In this document: positions 1-7,800 of the stretch, piece after piece
Layout: the number at the start of each line of letters is the position of its first letter
Numbering within the stretch: the first letter of the stretch is position 1
The notes under the pieces: model-generated
The model's input: only the letters and a program-made list of their open reading frames with translations
The model's database searches: none
Told to the model about the DNA's origin: nothing
Source: Prevotella sp.
Lineage (GTDB): Bacteria; Bacteroidota; Bacteroidia; Bacteroidales; Dysgonomonadaceae
Direction of reading: 5' to 3'
Length of the DNA stretch: 11,326 bases
Assembly (NCBI GenBank): GCA_031260865.1
Contig: JAISKQ010000147.1
Location: 1 to 11,326, forward strand
Program-made: the position numbers and the translations under genes

Positions 1-68
1 ATTGCGAGGGCTTGCCCGAAGCAATCCAAACAGTTGATATGGATTGCTTCGTCGTTCCTCCTCGCAAT
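1..68. repeat. Palindromic intergenic repeat (MITE/REP-like), left end cut by window
   Basis: Seen: two nested inverted arms. ATTGCGAGG at 1-9 is the exact reverse complement of CCTCGCAAT at 60-68, and GAAGCAATCC at 18-27 is the exact reverse complement of GGATTGCTTC at 41-50, leaving a 13-base loop. The segments between the arms pair poorly. Known: sequences of the type GTCATTGCGAGG...GAAGCAATCC recur as dispersed palindromic repeats between genes in many unrelated bacterial genomes. Inference: this is one such non-autonomous element. Its outermost left bases probably lie before the window. There is no T-tract after the stem, so it is not a typical intrinsic terminator. Confidence 0.65.
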
Positions 69-207
69 GACGAAGACGAAATTATTTGACTTAGGTATTA
101 TAACCGACATTCATTAAAAAAAATTAAACAGTTTCTAAGAATGATGCAAAGCGATGCTGACTGAAAAGTGTTACGTTTGTTACGTTTGTTACTTTTTAAG
201 TTTTGAG

Positions 208-239
208 TTTACAAGTTTACAAGCTTGCAAGTTTACAAG
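208..239. repeat. Four tandem 8-base units (TTTACAAG)
   Basis: Seen: TTTACAAG at 208-215, 216-223 and 232-239, with the variant CTTGCAAG at 224-231. The variant is itself a perfect palindrome. Related but degraded copies (TTTACTAG, TTTACAAG) appear at 441-456 in the second large repeat unit. It is a short simple-sequence array that could vary in copy number by slippage. It is far from any start codon, so a phase-variation role is not supported. Confidence 0.7.
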
Positions 240-438
240 AAGAATGGCGCGAAGTGATGCTGACCGAAAACTGTTACTTTTGTCACCTTTTTTGAACAAT
301 AAACCATTCGCGGCGCGATGCGATGATTGAAGAGATCTTTGAAAGATAGTTACGAGTTACAAGAAATGAAGAATGGCGCAAAAGCGATGCTGATTGAAAA
401 GTGTTACGTTTGTTACGTTTGTTACTTTTTAAGTTTGG

Positions 439-494
439 AGTTTACTAGTTTACAAGAATTCTAGCAAGTTAGTAAACTTGAACTCTAGTAAACT
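439..494. repeat. Nested inverted repeats
   Basis: Seen: the outer arms AGTTTACTAG (439-448) and CTAGTAAACT (485-494) are exact reverse complements. Inside them, CAAGTT (465-470) and AACTTG (475-480) form a six-pair hairpin with an AGTA loop. The structure sits inside the second copy of the large direct repeat and appears derived from its TTTACAAG-like units. There is no T-tract. The role is unknown. Confidence 0.55.
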
Positions 495-570
495 ACTTAC
501 TACTACGGACCGAAAACTGTTACTTTTGTCACTTTTTTAAAATGAACCATTGCTTTACAACTTTTCGGGT

Positions 571-693
571 TGACCCAAAGAATTTTCGCGTGAATAGTAT
601 CCTGATGTGGAAAAGGGCACTGTTTATCGGAAATTATATGCGGATTATCAGGAAATAGGAAACTCTACGGAAGAATTATCAAAAAACACATGA
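571..693 (+). pseudogene. Remnant resembling the C-terminus of an FGGY carbohydrate kinase
   Basis: Seen: after an in-frame TAG at 595-597, the frame from 598 reads 31 codons to TGA at 691-693 with protein-like composition, beginning YPDVEKGTVYRKLYADYQEI. The seven codons before the TAG (574-594) read PKEFSRE in the same frame, and a TGA at 571-573 precedes them. Known: FGGY kinases such as ribulokinase and xylulokinase end in a helix of the form (Y/F)xPxxxNxxxYxxLYxxYxxL. Inference: this is the surviving 3' tail of a sugar kinase gene whose body was lost to the repeat-rich deletion or insertion region just upstream. The TAG would fall where a Tyr or similar residue is expected. Identification rests on a short match by eye and could be wrong. 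It could also be a small unrelated peptide, but no start codon lies in a plausible position. Confidence 0.4.
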
Positions 694-702
694 CACATAA
701 CC

Positions 703-730
703 TTTGATTGTCCTAAATAGCTTAGCTTTG
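703..730 (+). promoter_or_regulatory. Candidate Bacteroidota promoter for the IMPase gene
   Basis: Seen: TAGCTTTG at 723-730 fits the -7 consensus TAnnTTTG, and a TTTG lies at 703-706. The gap between them is 16 bases, shorter than the usual 19-21, so the -33 assignment is weak. The predicted transcription start is near 737, giving a leader of about 20 bases before the ATG at 758. Confidence 0.4.
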
Positions 731-757
731 TCAACTCAAATAATAAGATAATACGGT

Positions 758-1579
758 ATGAGTGAAATAAATCTGGAGCAATTAACAGCTACGGTATGCC
801 AAGTGGCAAAAGACGCCGGAGACTTTCTTCGGAAGGAAAGATTAAGTTTTCAAGCAAACAGGATAGAGGAGAAGAGCGCCAACAATTTTGTCACTTATGT
901 TGATAAGGCTGCCGAAGAACTTATCGTTGAACGCTTAAACCGCTTGTTAGAGGACGCCTCTTTCATCACTGAGGAAAAAACCGTATCGTATAAGGAAAAA
1001 GACTATTGCTGGATTATCGACCCTTTGGACGGAACTACAAATTTTATTTACGATAATGCTCCGTATTGTGTGAGCATTGCTTTGAGTTTCCATTCCGACA
1101 TCTTGCTGGGAGTCGTCTATGAAGTATGCAGGGACGAATGTTTCTATGCGTGGAAAAACGGTAATTCATACTTGAATGGGAAAAAGATACATGTGTCAAC
1201 TGTTGACAACTTCGACAATTCATTCATTGGTTTGGGATTGCCGTATAATTCCCGTGAATTTAAGCCGGTAATTATCAACCTGATGAACGAATTATATGGC
1301 AGGGTCAACGGCTTGCGAATCAATGGATCGGCGGCAATTTCACTTTGTAATGTGGCGGTTGGCAGATTCGACGTTTACGCGGAAGCGTTTATTAATATAT
1401 GGGATTTCGCGGCGGGGGCATTGATTGTACAGGAGGCTGGCGGAAAGGTGACAAACTTTACAGGGAACGGAGATTTCTTAAAAGGTCACCATATCGTTTC
1501 TTCAAATGGATTGATTCATAAGGAAATGATAGATCTTCTTAGCCCTTTTGAATCCCGGTTTCTGGAGGATGATAAGTAG
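758..1579 (+). CDS. Inositol monophosphatase family protein
   Basis: A 273-residue cytosolic Mg2+-dependent sugar or inositol phosphate phosphatase, full length for the family. Seen: the metal-binding pair E72-E73, the signature WIIDPLDGTTNF (W85 to F96, with D88 and D91 as metal ligands), the segment RINGSAAISLCNVAVGRFD (187-205), and the second metal motif W215-D216 followed by AAG and QEAGG. All key residues are present, so it should be active. Known: this fold covers inositol-1-phosphatase (SuhB-like), CysQ-like 3'(2'),5'-bisphosphate nucleotidases and histidinol phosphatases. The sequence looks closest to the IMPase/SuhB branch, but substrate cannot be fixed from motifs. The ATG at 758 is chosen because the N-terminal helix typical of the family begins directly after it. 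Only 35 bases separate it from the glycerate kinase gene, so the two are probably co-transcribed. Confidence 0.9.
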   Translation: MSEINLEQLTATVCQVAKDAGDFLRKERLSFQANRIEEKSANNFVTYVDKAAEELIVERLNRLLEDASFITEEKTVSYKEKDYCWIIDPLDGTTNFIYDNAPYCVSIALSFHSDILLGVVYEVCRDECFYAWKNGNSYLNGKKIHVSTVDNFDNSFIGLGLPYNSREFKPVIINLMNELYGRVNGLRINGSAAISLCNVAVGRFDVYAEAFINIWDFAAGALIVQEAGGKVTNFTGNGDFLKGHHIVSSNGLIHKEMIDLLSPFESRFLEDDK

Positions 1580-1614
1580 CAAATAAAAAACACCATACTT
1601 AAGAATTTAATATT

Positions 1615-2805
1615 GTGAAAAAAATAGTTATCGCTTCGGACTCATTCAAAGGTTCTGTGACTTCGATGGAAGTCTCCGACTGCGTGGAAATATCCATCAA
1701 TAAGATATTTCCGGATTGTGAAGTATTAAAGATACCTGTCGCGGATGGCGGTGAAGGTACGACAGAAGCTTTAGTGCATACACTGAATGGCGAGATGATA
1801 TTTTGTCTTGTCCATGATCCGCTCATGAATATAATTAATGCTAAATATGGCATATTGGGAGATTCTAAAACCGCGGTTATTGAAATGGCGTCCGCCAGTG
1901 GATTACCCTTAGTCCCTGTCGAAAAGCGTAACCCGATGAATACATCTACTTATGGAACAGGAGAACTAATTAAAGATGCGCTAATTCGCGGATGCGTAAA
2001 TTTTTTGATCGGTATTGGAGGCAGCGCTACAAATGACGCGGGGACGGGAATGTTACAGGCTCTTGGTTTTAAGTTTTTAGATAAAGATGGAAAAGAATTA
2101 GGTCAGGGAGGGAGAATCTTAGATAAAATTCATAAGATTGATTGTTCTCAGGTCATGCCGCGATTGGAAGAAGCTCGTTTTACCATAGCTTGTGATGTCA
2201 ACAATCCCTTTTCCGGAGAAAATGGAGCAGCTTTTGTATATGCCCGGCAAAAAGGAGCGGATGATGGGGTAATTCGTTTATTAGATAACGGTTTAAAGAG
2301 TTTCGCCGCTATTATAAAAAAAGAAAGGGGCATAGATATTGACAATATTCCGGGAGCCGGAGCGGCAGGCGGTCTTGGAGGTGGATTTCTGGCTTTTCTG
2401 ACTACAACGTTAAAACCCGGAATTGAAATGGTGTTGGATGCTCTGCGTTTTGACGAACAGATTAAAGATGCCGATTTAATAATTACCGGAGAAGGGAAAC
2501 TTGATAAGCAAACGAGTATGGGGAAAGCTCCATACGGCGTGCTTCAAGCCGCTCAAAAACAAAATATTCCGGTAATCGCTATCGGAGGGTCGATAGAAGA
2601 TGCAGAGGCATTAAACGACCAAGGTTTTCTGTCCGTTTTTTCTATTCAACAAGGCGCTGCCACACTTGAAAAAGCGATGGACAAAAAATATGCTATGAAT
2701 AATATTAAGTATTCAATTGAACAAATTTTACGCGTTATCCGATACTACTATGATAATGACGCAAAAGAAAATAGGAGAACAGGAATAGCTCCTCCCTATT
2801 TTTGA
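1615..2805 (+). CDS. glxK: Glycerate kinase, GarK/GlxK family (GTG start)
   Basis: A 396-residue cytosolic enzyme that phosphorylates D-glycerate with ATP. Members of this family characterised in E. coli make 2-phosphoglycerate, feeding glycolysis. Seen: the start MKKIVIASDSFKGSVTS, which is the family's usual N-terminus and fixes the GTG start. Further motifs are VADGGEGT (43-50), GIGGSATNDAGTGM (133-146), ACDVNNPFSGENGA (192-205), the glycine-rich GAGAAGGLGGG (247-257) and ITGEGKLDKQTSMGKAP (290-306). It follows the IMPase gene closely and probably shares its transcript. Odd: family members usually end near residue 375-380, at the helix seen here as IEQILRVI. This protein carries about 20 extra residues (RYYYDNDAK to PPYF) whose codons run through a hairpin. 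Another frame has three consecutive stops at 2751-2759, close to the expected end. Confidence 0.95.
   Translation: MKKIVIASDSFKGSVTSMEVSDCVEISINKIFPDCEVLKIPVADGGEGTTEALVHTLNGEMIFCLVHDPLMNIINAKYGILGDSKTAVIEMASASGLPLVPVEKRNPMNTSTYGTGELIKDALIRGCVNFLIGIGGSATNDAGTGMLQALGFKFLDKDGKELGQGGRILDKIHKIDCSQVMPRLEEARFTIACDVNNPFSGENGAAFVYARQKGADDGVIRLLDNGLKSFAAIIKKERGIDIDNIPGAGAAGGLGGGFLAFLTTTLKPGIEMVLDALRFDEQIKDADLIITGEGKLDKQTSMGKAPYGVLQAAQKQNIPVIAIGGSIEDAEALNDQGFLSVFSIQQGAATLEKAMDKKYAMNNIKYSIEQILRVIRYYYDNDAKENRRTGIAPPYF
2768..2802 (+). terminator. Hairpin at the 3' end of the glycerate kinase gene
   Basis: Seen: AAAATAGG at 2768-2775 is the exact reverse complement of CCTATTTT at 2795-2802. The stem can be extended with GGAG/CTCC pairing if one C is bulged. 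A T-rich stretch follows (TTTTTGATTTTTAT). It overlaps the last codons and abuts the TGA at 2803-2805. It is likely an intrinsic terminator, though it lies unusually inside the open reading frame. Confidence 0.45.
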
Positions 2806-2832
2806 TTTTTATATTAATCTTTAGTATATTTG
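2801..2832 (+). promoter_or_regulatory. Consensus Bacteroidota promoter for the amidase gene
   Basis: Seen: TTTG at 2801-2804 and TATATTTG at 2825-2832 with a 20-base gap. This matches the known Bacteroides sigma-ABfr consensus (TTTG, 19-21 bases, TAnnTTTG) exactly. Transcription should start around 2839, giving a leader of about 43 bases to the ATG at 2882. The -33 box overlaps the end of the glycerate kinase gene and its hairpin. Confidence 0.75.
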
Positions 2833-2881
2833 TACACTATCGTGATTTCATCATTTCTTTTATTGGCAAGCATTGTAGCCT

Positions 2882-3925
2882 ATGAAATATATACGTGTCA
2901 TTGTCCTTTTTCTGACTATCTTTTCCGGTATTGCTCTTTATGCTCAAAAAGAGAAAGATACCCCCCGTAACGGTGAAGGTATCTATATGTTTTTGAGAAG
3001 GAATAAACGCGTCGATGCTGATCATTATAAGCAGTTCTTAGAGCTAAATAAAGGAAAATTAGGCAAAAACAACTCATTGCTAAATGGAGTCTCCTATACC
3101 CTTCCACCGCTGACAAAGAAAGGCGATTTACTATCTGATGAAAAGGGAAACACATCCGATTCATTAAAAAATTACGCCGGTAAAAAGAAAAAGTTTAAAC
3201 TTTTCGGCGCGAAGTATGAAGATTATATAGTCGCTTCGGATCGGTTGAAAGGAGCTTGTTTCTTCCTGTCGAGCGGACATGGAGGTCCCGATAGCGGGGC
3301 GATAGGTAAAGTTGACGGACACACGCTGCATGAAGACGAATATGCTTATGACATAACCTTGCGCCTTGCCCGTCGCCTGATGGAAGAGGGCGCTACCGTA
3401 TATATGATTATACAGGACGCTAAAGACGGCATCAGGGATGACCGCTATCTGGCTAACAGCGATAGGGAAACGTGCATGGGGGAAGCCATCCCGCTCAATC
3501 AGGTGAAGAGATTGAAGCAGCGGAGCGATAAAATTAACAGCCTCAGTAAAAAAGCGAAGGAAAAATATAAAAGGTCTGTATTTATTCATGTGGATAGCCG
3601 TAGCAAAAAGCAGCAATTAGACGTTTTTTTCTATCACGCGGAGAAGAACGAGGAAGGAAAAAAATTAGCGAATACAATGAAAGATACCTTTAATGACCAT
3701 TATAACAAGCATCAACCCAACCGGGGATTTACAGGGACGGTTACTTCGCGTAGCCTGTATGTACTGAACAACACGACGCCTATCGGCATATTCGCCGAGT
3801 TGGGGAATATTCAAAATACGTTCGACCAAAGACGCTTCTTGGTTCCGGATAACAGGCAAGCTTTGGCAAACTGGATGTGCCGAGGATTTATTAAAGATTA
3901 TGAAGATTCGAAAAAGAAGAAATGA
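2882..3925 (+). CDS. Secreted N-acetylmuramoyl-L-alanine amidase (amidase_3) with N-terminal LysM-like region
   Basis: A 347-residue exported zinc amidase that cleaves between muramic acid and the peptide stem of peptidoglycan. Seen: a signal peptide (1-21, hydrophobic FLTIFSGIALYA, cleavage likely before Gln22). Residues 30-76 (GEGIYMFLRR, FLELNKGKLGKNN, LLNGVSYTLPP) look like a LysM-type wall-binding module. A Lys-rich linker follows (100-107). The catalytic domain runs from about 122 to 337, with the zinc-site motif SGHGGPDSGA (His133), the acidic zinc ligand in LHEDEYAYD (around E151-E153), His236 in FIHVDSR, and the catalytic Glu306 in FAELGN. All expected residues are present. It has its own promoter. 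The next gene, peptidase E, has a separate -7 box but lies only 57 bases downstream, so some read-through is possible. Role in cell separation or wall turnover is inferred from family. Confidence 0.92.
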   Translation: MKYIRVIVLFLTIFSGIALYAQKEKDTPRNGEGIYMFLRRNKRVDADHYKQFLELNKGKLGKNNSLLNGVSYTLPPLTKKGDLLSDEKGNTSDSLKNYAGKKKKFKLFGAKYEDYIVASDRLKGACFFLSSGHGGPDSGAIGKVDGHTLHEDEYAYDITLRLARRLMEEGATVYMIIQDAKDGIRDDRYLANSDRETCMGEAIPLNQVKRLKQRSDKINSLSKKAKEKYKRSVFIHVDSRSKKQQLDVFFYHAEKNEEGKKLANTMKDTFNDHYNKHQPNRGFTGTVTSRSLYVLNNTTPIGIFAELGNIQNTFDQRRFLVPDNRQALANWMCRGFIKDYEDSKKKK

Positions 3926-3953
3926 CAAAATGAGAATTTAGAAATATTGTTCG

Positions 3954-3961
3954 TATTTTTG
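3954..3961 (+). promoter_or_regulatory. Candidate -7 box upstream of peptidase E
   Basis: Seen: TATTTTTG fits TAnnTTTG. No TTTG lies at the right distance upstream, so only the -7 half is supported. If used, transcription starts near 3968, downstream of the TTG at 3947 and just before the ATG at 3983. This agrees with the ATG as the true start. Confidence 0.4.
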
Positions 3962-3982
3962 TCTGAAAATAGAATAAATACC

Positions 3983-4693
3983 ATGAGACTATTACTTATC
4001 AGCAATTCGACCAATCCCGGAGAAGCTTATCTGGATTATCCGAAATATAATATCAAAGAATTTTTAGGAGACAAGCCGGTAAAAGCCCTGTTCATACCGT
4101 ACGCGGCAGTGACGTTTTCGTATGATGAGTATGAGGAAAAAGTAAATAAGCGGTTCAAGGAAGTGGGGCATAGCGTAGTCAGTATTCATCATTTTGACGA
4201 CCCCCTAAAAGCGGTGGAAGAGGCTGAGGCTATCGTTGTAGGAGGCGGTAATACATGGAAGTTGGTACGCGTGATGCGCGACAATGGCATTATAAAGCTA
4301 ATAAACAAACGCGTAAAAAAAGGAGTCCCGTATATCGGTTGGAGCGCCGGGTCGAATGTCGCTTGCCCTACACTGCGCACAACGAACGATATGCCGATAA
4401 TCGACCCCAAAGGTTTTGATGTGGTAAACCTGATTCCTTTTCAGATCAATCCGCATTATTTGGACGCTCATCCTAAAAATCACGGAGGAGAAACACGCGA
4501 AGACCGTGTCAGGGAATTTATCACCGAAAATCAGGATATGTACGTTGTCGGTTTGCGGGAAGGCACAATGCTGAACCTTGAAGGAAAAGCGTTGAAACTG
4601 ATAGGTCAGAGACCTGCTCGTATATTCAAATACGGCGAAGAACCTAAAGAATTGAATGCTAACGACGATTTCAGCTTCTTATTGAAGAAATAA
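3983..4693 (+). CDS. pepE: Peptidase E (alpha-aspartyl dipeptidase, family S51)
   Basis: A 236-residue cytosolic serine peptidase that hydrolyses dipeptides with N-terminal aspartate. Seen: the start MRLLLISNST, the glycine-rich VVGGGNTW (85-92) and the nucleophile motif YIGWSAGSN with Ser121. Asp136 in TTNDMPI and His158 in INPHYLDAH complete the triad and align with Ser120, Asp135 and His157 of the Salmonella enzyme. Length matches the family. A longer reading from TTG at 3947 is possible, but the ATG at 3983 gives the standard N-terminus and fits the promoter. It probably helps recycle dipeptides. A link to the preceding wall amidase is only positional. Confidence 0.95.
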   Translation: MRLLLISNSTNPGEAYLDYPKYNIKEFLGDKPVKALFIPYAAVTFSYDEYEEKVNKRFKEVGHSVVSIHHFDDPLKAVEEAEAIVVGGGNTWKLVRVMRDNGIIKLINKRVKKGVPYIGWSAGSNVACPTLRTTNDMPIIDPKGFDVVNLIPFQINPHYLDAHPKNHGGETREDRVREFITENQDMYVVGLREGTMLNLEGKALKLIGQRPARIFKYGEEPKELNANDDFSFLLKK

Positions 4694-4756
4694 GATTTAT
4701 AATTCATTTATTCATTGCTTTTTTAACATAGCTCTTAATTACTTTTAAATAAATCC

Positions 4757-4790
4757 TTTACGCAAATAAAAAGATTAGGTATTATTTTTG
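4757..4790 (+). promoter_or_regulatory. Candidate promoter for the TonB-dependent receptor
   Basis: Seen: TATTTTTG at 4783-4790 is a good -7 box. The nearest -33-like sequence is TTTA at 4757-4760 with a 22-base gap, which is weak. Predicted transcription starts near 4797, giving a leader of about 55 bases to the ATG at 4851. The intergenic stretch (4694-4850) is AT-rich and shows no other gene. Confidence 0.5.
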
Positions 4791-4850
4791 CATAAAATAT
4801 CACAACTACAAAAAATTTCTTATTTATTCACGGTTAAACACCCTTTTATT

Positions 4851-7800
4851 ATGAAGAAGAAATTATTATTTTTGTTTTTCTGCTTAAGCTTTACACATCC
4901 TTTATTAGCGCAGGTAACAACATCCACACTCGCTGGGCGTGTGCAAGCTAATGGCGAATCTTTAACCGGAGCAACTGTAACCGCTGTTCATGAGCCATCA
5001 AGAACCAGATATGGAGCATTGACAAATGCTGATGGTCGTTATACCTTACAAGGTATGAGAACAGGAGGACCTTATACGATAGAAGTAAGTTTCATAGGTT
5101 TTAATACTTATGTGGTCAGAGATGTATATTTAAAATTAGGTGAAATCACCATAATTTACACGGATTTGAAAGAATTGATAGCCACCGACTTGGATGAGGT
5201 TGTCGTATATGGCAATAATAGCGTTTTCGACGGCGAAAGGAGAGGCGCTACCACCAACATCTCAAACGACAAGATTTTAAAGTTACCGACTATCACCCGA
5301 AGCCTTAACGATTTCACACGCCTGTCTCCATATTCAGGCACCGGTTCTTCATTCGGCGGACGCGACGGTCGCTTGAATAACATCACGATAGACGGCGCCA
5401 ATTTCAATAATAACTTTGGATTAGGCACCAATAACCTTCCGGGAGGTCGGGCGCAACCTATATCTTTAGAAGCTATCGACGAATTACAGGTAACCATAGC
5501 GCCTTTCGATGTGCGTCAGGCTAATTTCACCGGCGCGGGTATTAATGCTATTACAAAGAGTGGAGGAAATGTATATAACGGATCTGTATATACATACCAC
5601 CGAAATGATAACACGAACGGTACATGGGTTGACCGGACACAGATTCAGGGATTGGAAAAAAGTTCCATGTCAACTTATGGAGCCAGTTTTAGCGGTCCTA
5701 TCATCCATAACAGGCTATTCTTCTTTGTGAACGGCGAGTTTGAATCCTCGCCGGAAGAAGTCACTCCATGGCAAACGTCCAAAGACGGCATCTCTAATCG
5801 TGAGAAAAATATATCCAGGACGAAAACAGCTGATATGAGCGCTGTTTCGGACTATTTGAAAAACAAATATCAATATAACACCGGAGGCTTTAACGATTAT
5901 CCGGGTGATGTTAAGAACCACAAAATCCTTGCCCGTATCGACTGGAATATCAACCGCATCCACAGGGTGGCGATTCGTTACAACTATGTGAAAAATACAA
6001 ATGACCAACTGTTAAACGCGCGCAGCACGGCAGGTACTCAAGCCGCTTCGGAGCGTATGGGTATCAACGCGATGGCTTTTGCCAATACTAATTATAAGAT
6101 TGAAAACATAGTGAAATCATACACCGGAGAATTGAAATCAAATTTCAACTCAAGAAGTTCAAACCAGTTATTACTTACATATACCAAAATATCGGACACG
6201 CGCGGCTCTAATTCCGACGTTTTCCCGATGATTGATATATGGAAAGATGGCGATGCTTATATGTCAGCCGGTTATGAATTATTTTCGTTCAACAACGCGG
6301 TGAAAAATGACGTATATACGATTACCGATAATGCTTCCTTATATGTAGGTAAACATAATATCACAGCCGGAGTCAATTATGAATATCAAAAACTGTCCGA
6401 CGCCTTTATGCGTTTCGGTACAGGTTATTACAGATACGCGAGTTTGGATGATTTCTTGAATGACGCTCCTCCTGTTACTTACGCGCTGACTTATGGATAC
6501 GAAGGAAATAAAAATCCGGCGGCAAAACTTGATTTCGCTCAATTCTCCTCCTATCTGCAAGACAAATACTCTCCAAATCAAGATTTATCCGTAACCGTAG
6601 GTTTTCGTATGGATTTACCGATGTATGTAAACGATTTGGAAGAAAATAAAGCTATATCGGCATTGACTTTTTCCGATAACGTGAAAATCAATACCGGTTT
6701 ATGGCCTTCCACGAAAGTATTGTTTTCTCCTCGCGTTGGTTTCAATTGGGATATAAAAGGAGACAAATCTATTGTCTTGCGAGGAGGAACAGGTGTCTTT
6801 ACCGGACTCGTTCCATTTGTATTCTTTGTCAATATGCCGATTAACAGCGGTATGGTGCAAAATACAGATATAATTACCGATCCCACGGTATTAAGCAAAA
6901 TAAAATTGGTAAAAGACCAAAGTGAAATAATGAAACTTCTTCCTGATCTTTTCCCTCAGAAACCGGAGGAAAAAGCCCCCTCTTCTATCGCGGCGGTTGA
7001 TAAAAATTTCAAACTGCCTCAAGTATGGAAGAATAATATAGCGGTGGATTATTTAGTTCCTATCTCATTTCCTTTATCACTGACGTTTGAAGCGATGTAT
7101 TCAAAAGACATCAATCAGATTGTACAAAGGAACGTGAATGTTGTGGATCTTGACGATGCGACCGCTCCCCGCTTCAACGGACCCGATAATCGCTACAAAT
7201 ACCCGGATTCACGCAGGCTCTATCCGGAAATAAGTGAAGCGATGGTTCTGTACAATACCAGCAAAGGATATAGCTATTCGCTGAACTTTATGACAGAAAT
7301 GGAACCGGCTCCAAACCTAAGATTAATGGCGGCTTATACCTATACAGAATCGAAAGATATATCCGGTAATCCGGGAGACCAAGCCGCTTCTTCATGGAGA
7401 AACACACCGTCTATAAATGGACCTAACCACTTGGTGCTGTATAATTCCCAGTACAGGATGCCTCATAAAATAGTAGCTTCCGCTAATTACGATATAAGTT
7501 GGAGCAAGTATCACGATACATCTTTAGGTCTCTATTATTCGGGTTATAACGCGAGTACTTTCTCTTACGGATACAACAACGATATGAATGGAGATGGCGT
7601 AAACACCGACTTGATTTATATTCCTAAGACAAAAGATGAACTGATATTCGTTGATAAAAACGGTTTTACCGCCAATCAACAGAGAGACGCGTTCTGGGAC
7701 TATATCAATCAGGATCATTATTTACGCAAGCATAAGGGCGAATATGCCCATAGTTACGCGGCTTTGTATCCTTGGTATAATCGTTTGGATATAAAAGTAA

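Larger units (their letters stand above)
137..551. repeat. Diverged direct-repeat cluster, roughly 233-246 base period
   Basis: Seen: a module beginning AGAATGrYGC..GATGCTGA and leading into GTTAC occurs at 137-174, 240-277 and 369-407, with a fourth partial copy at 507-523. Two tail types alternate. Type I (170-192 and 403-425) is GTTACGTTT repeated with a 9-base period, followed by TTTTTAAGTTT. Type II (271-308 and 517-551) is CTGTTACTTTTGTCAC, then a T-run, then a short stretch ending AACCATT. The order I-II-I-II means a unit of about 240 bases is present twice, diverged by substitutions and small indels. No open reading frame runs through it. Function is unknown. It resembles intergenic repeat debris rather than CRISPR, because unit lengths and spacers are irregular. 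Confidence 0.75.

Noticed and set aside
1..68. tRNA or intrinsic terminator
   Set aside because: The fold is a simple long palindrome with no cloverleaf arms or T-loop sequence, and no T-run follows the stem.
137..551. CRISPR array
   Set aside because: Repeat heads are spaced irregularly (about 103, 130 and then a partial copy), the repeats are diverged, and no cas-like gene is nearby.
3164..3616. 150-residue open frame on the minus strand
   Set aside because: It is antisense to the amidase catalytic domain, where the plus-strand frame carries all zinc and catalytic residues.
3947..3982. Upstream TTG start for peptidase E
   Set aside because: It adds 12 residues not seen in the family and lies upstream of the likely transcription start; the ATG at 3983 gives the standard N-terminus.
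4788..4850. Upstream TTG start for the TonB-dependent receptor
   Set aside because: It would put 21 residues before a good signal peptide and begins inside the -7 promoter box.
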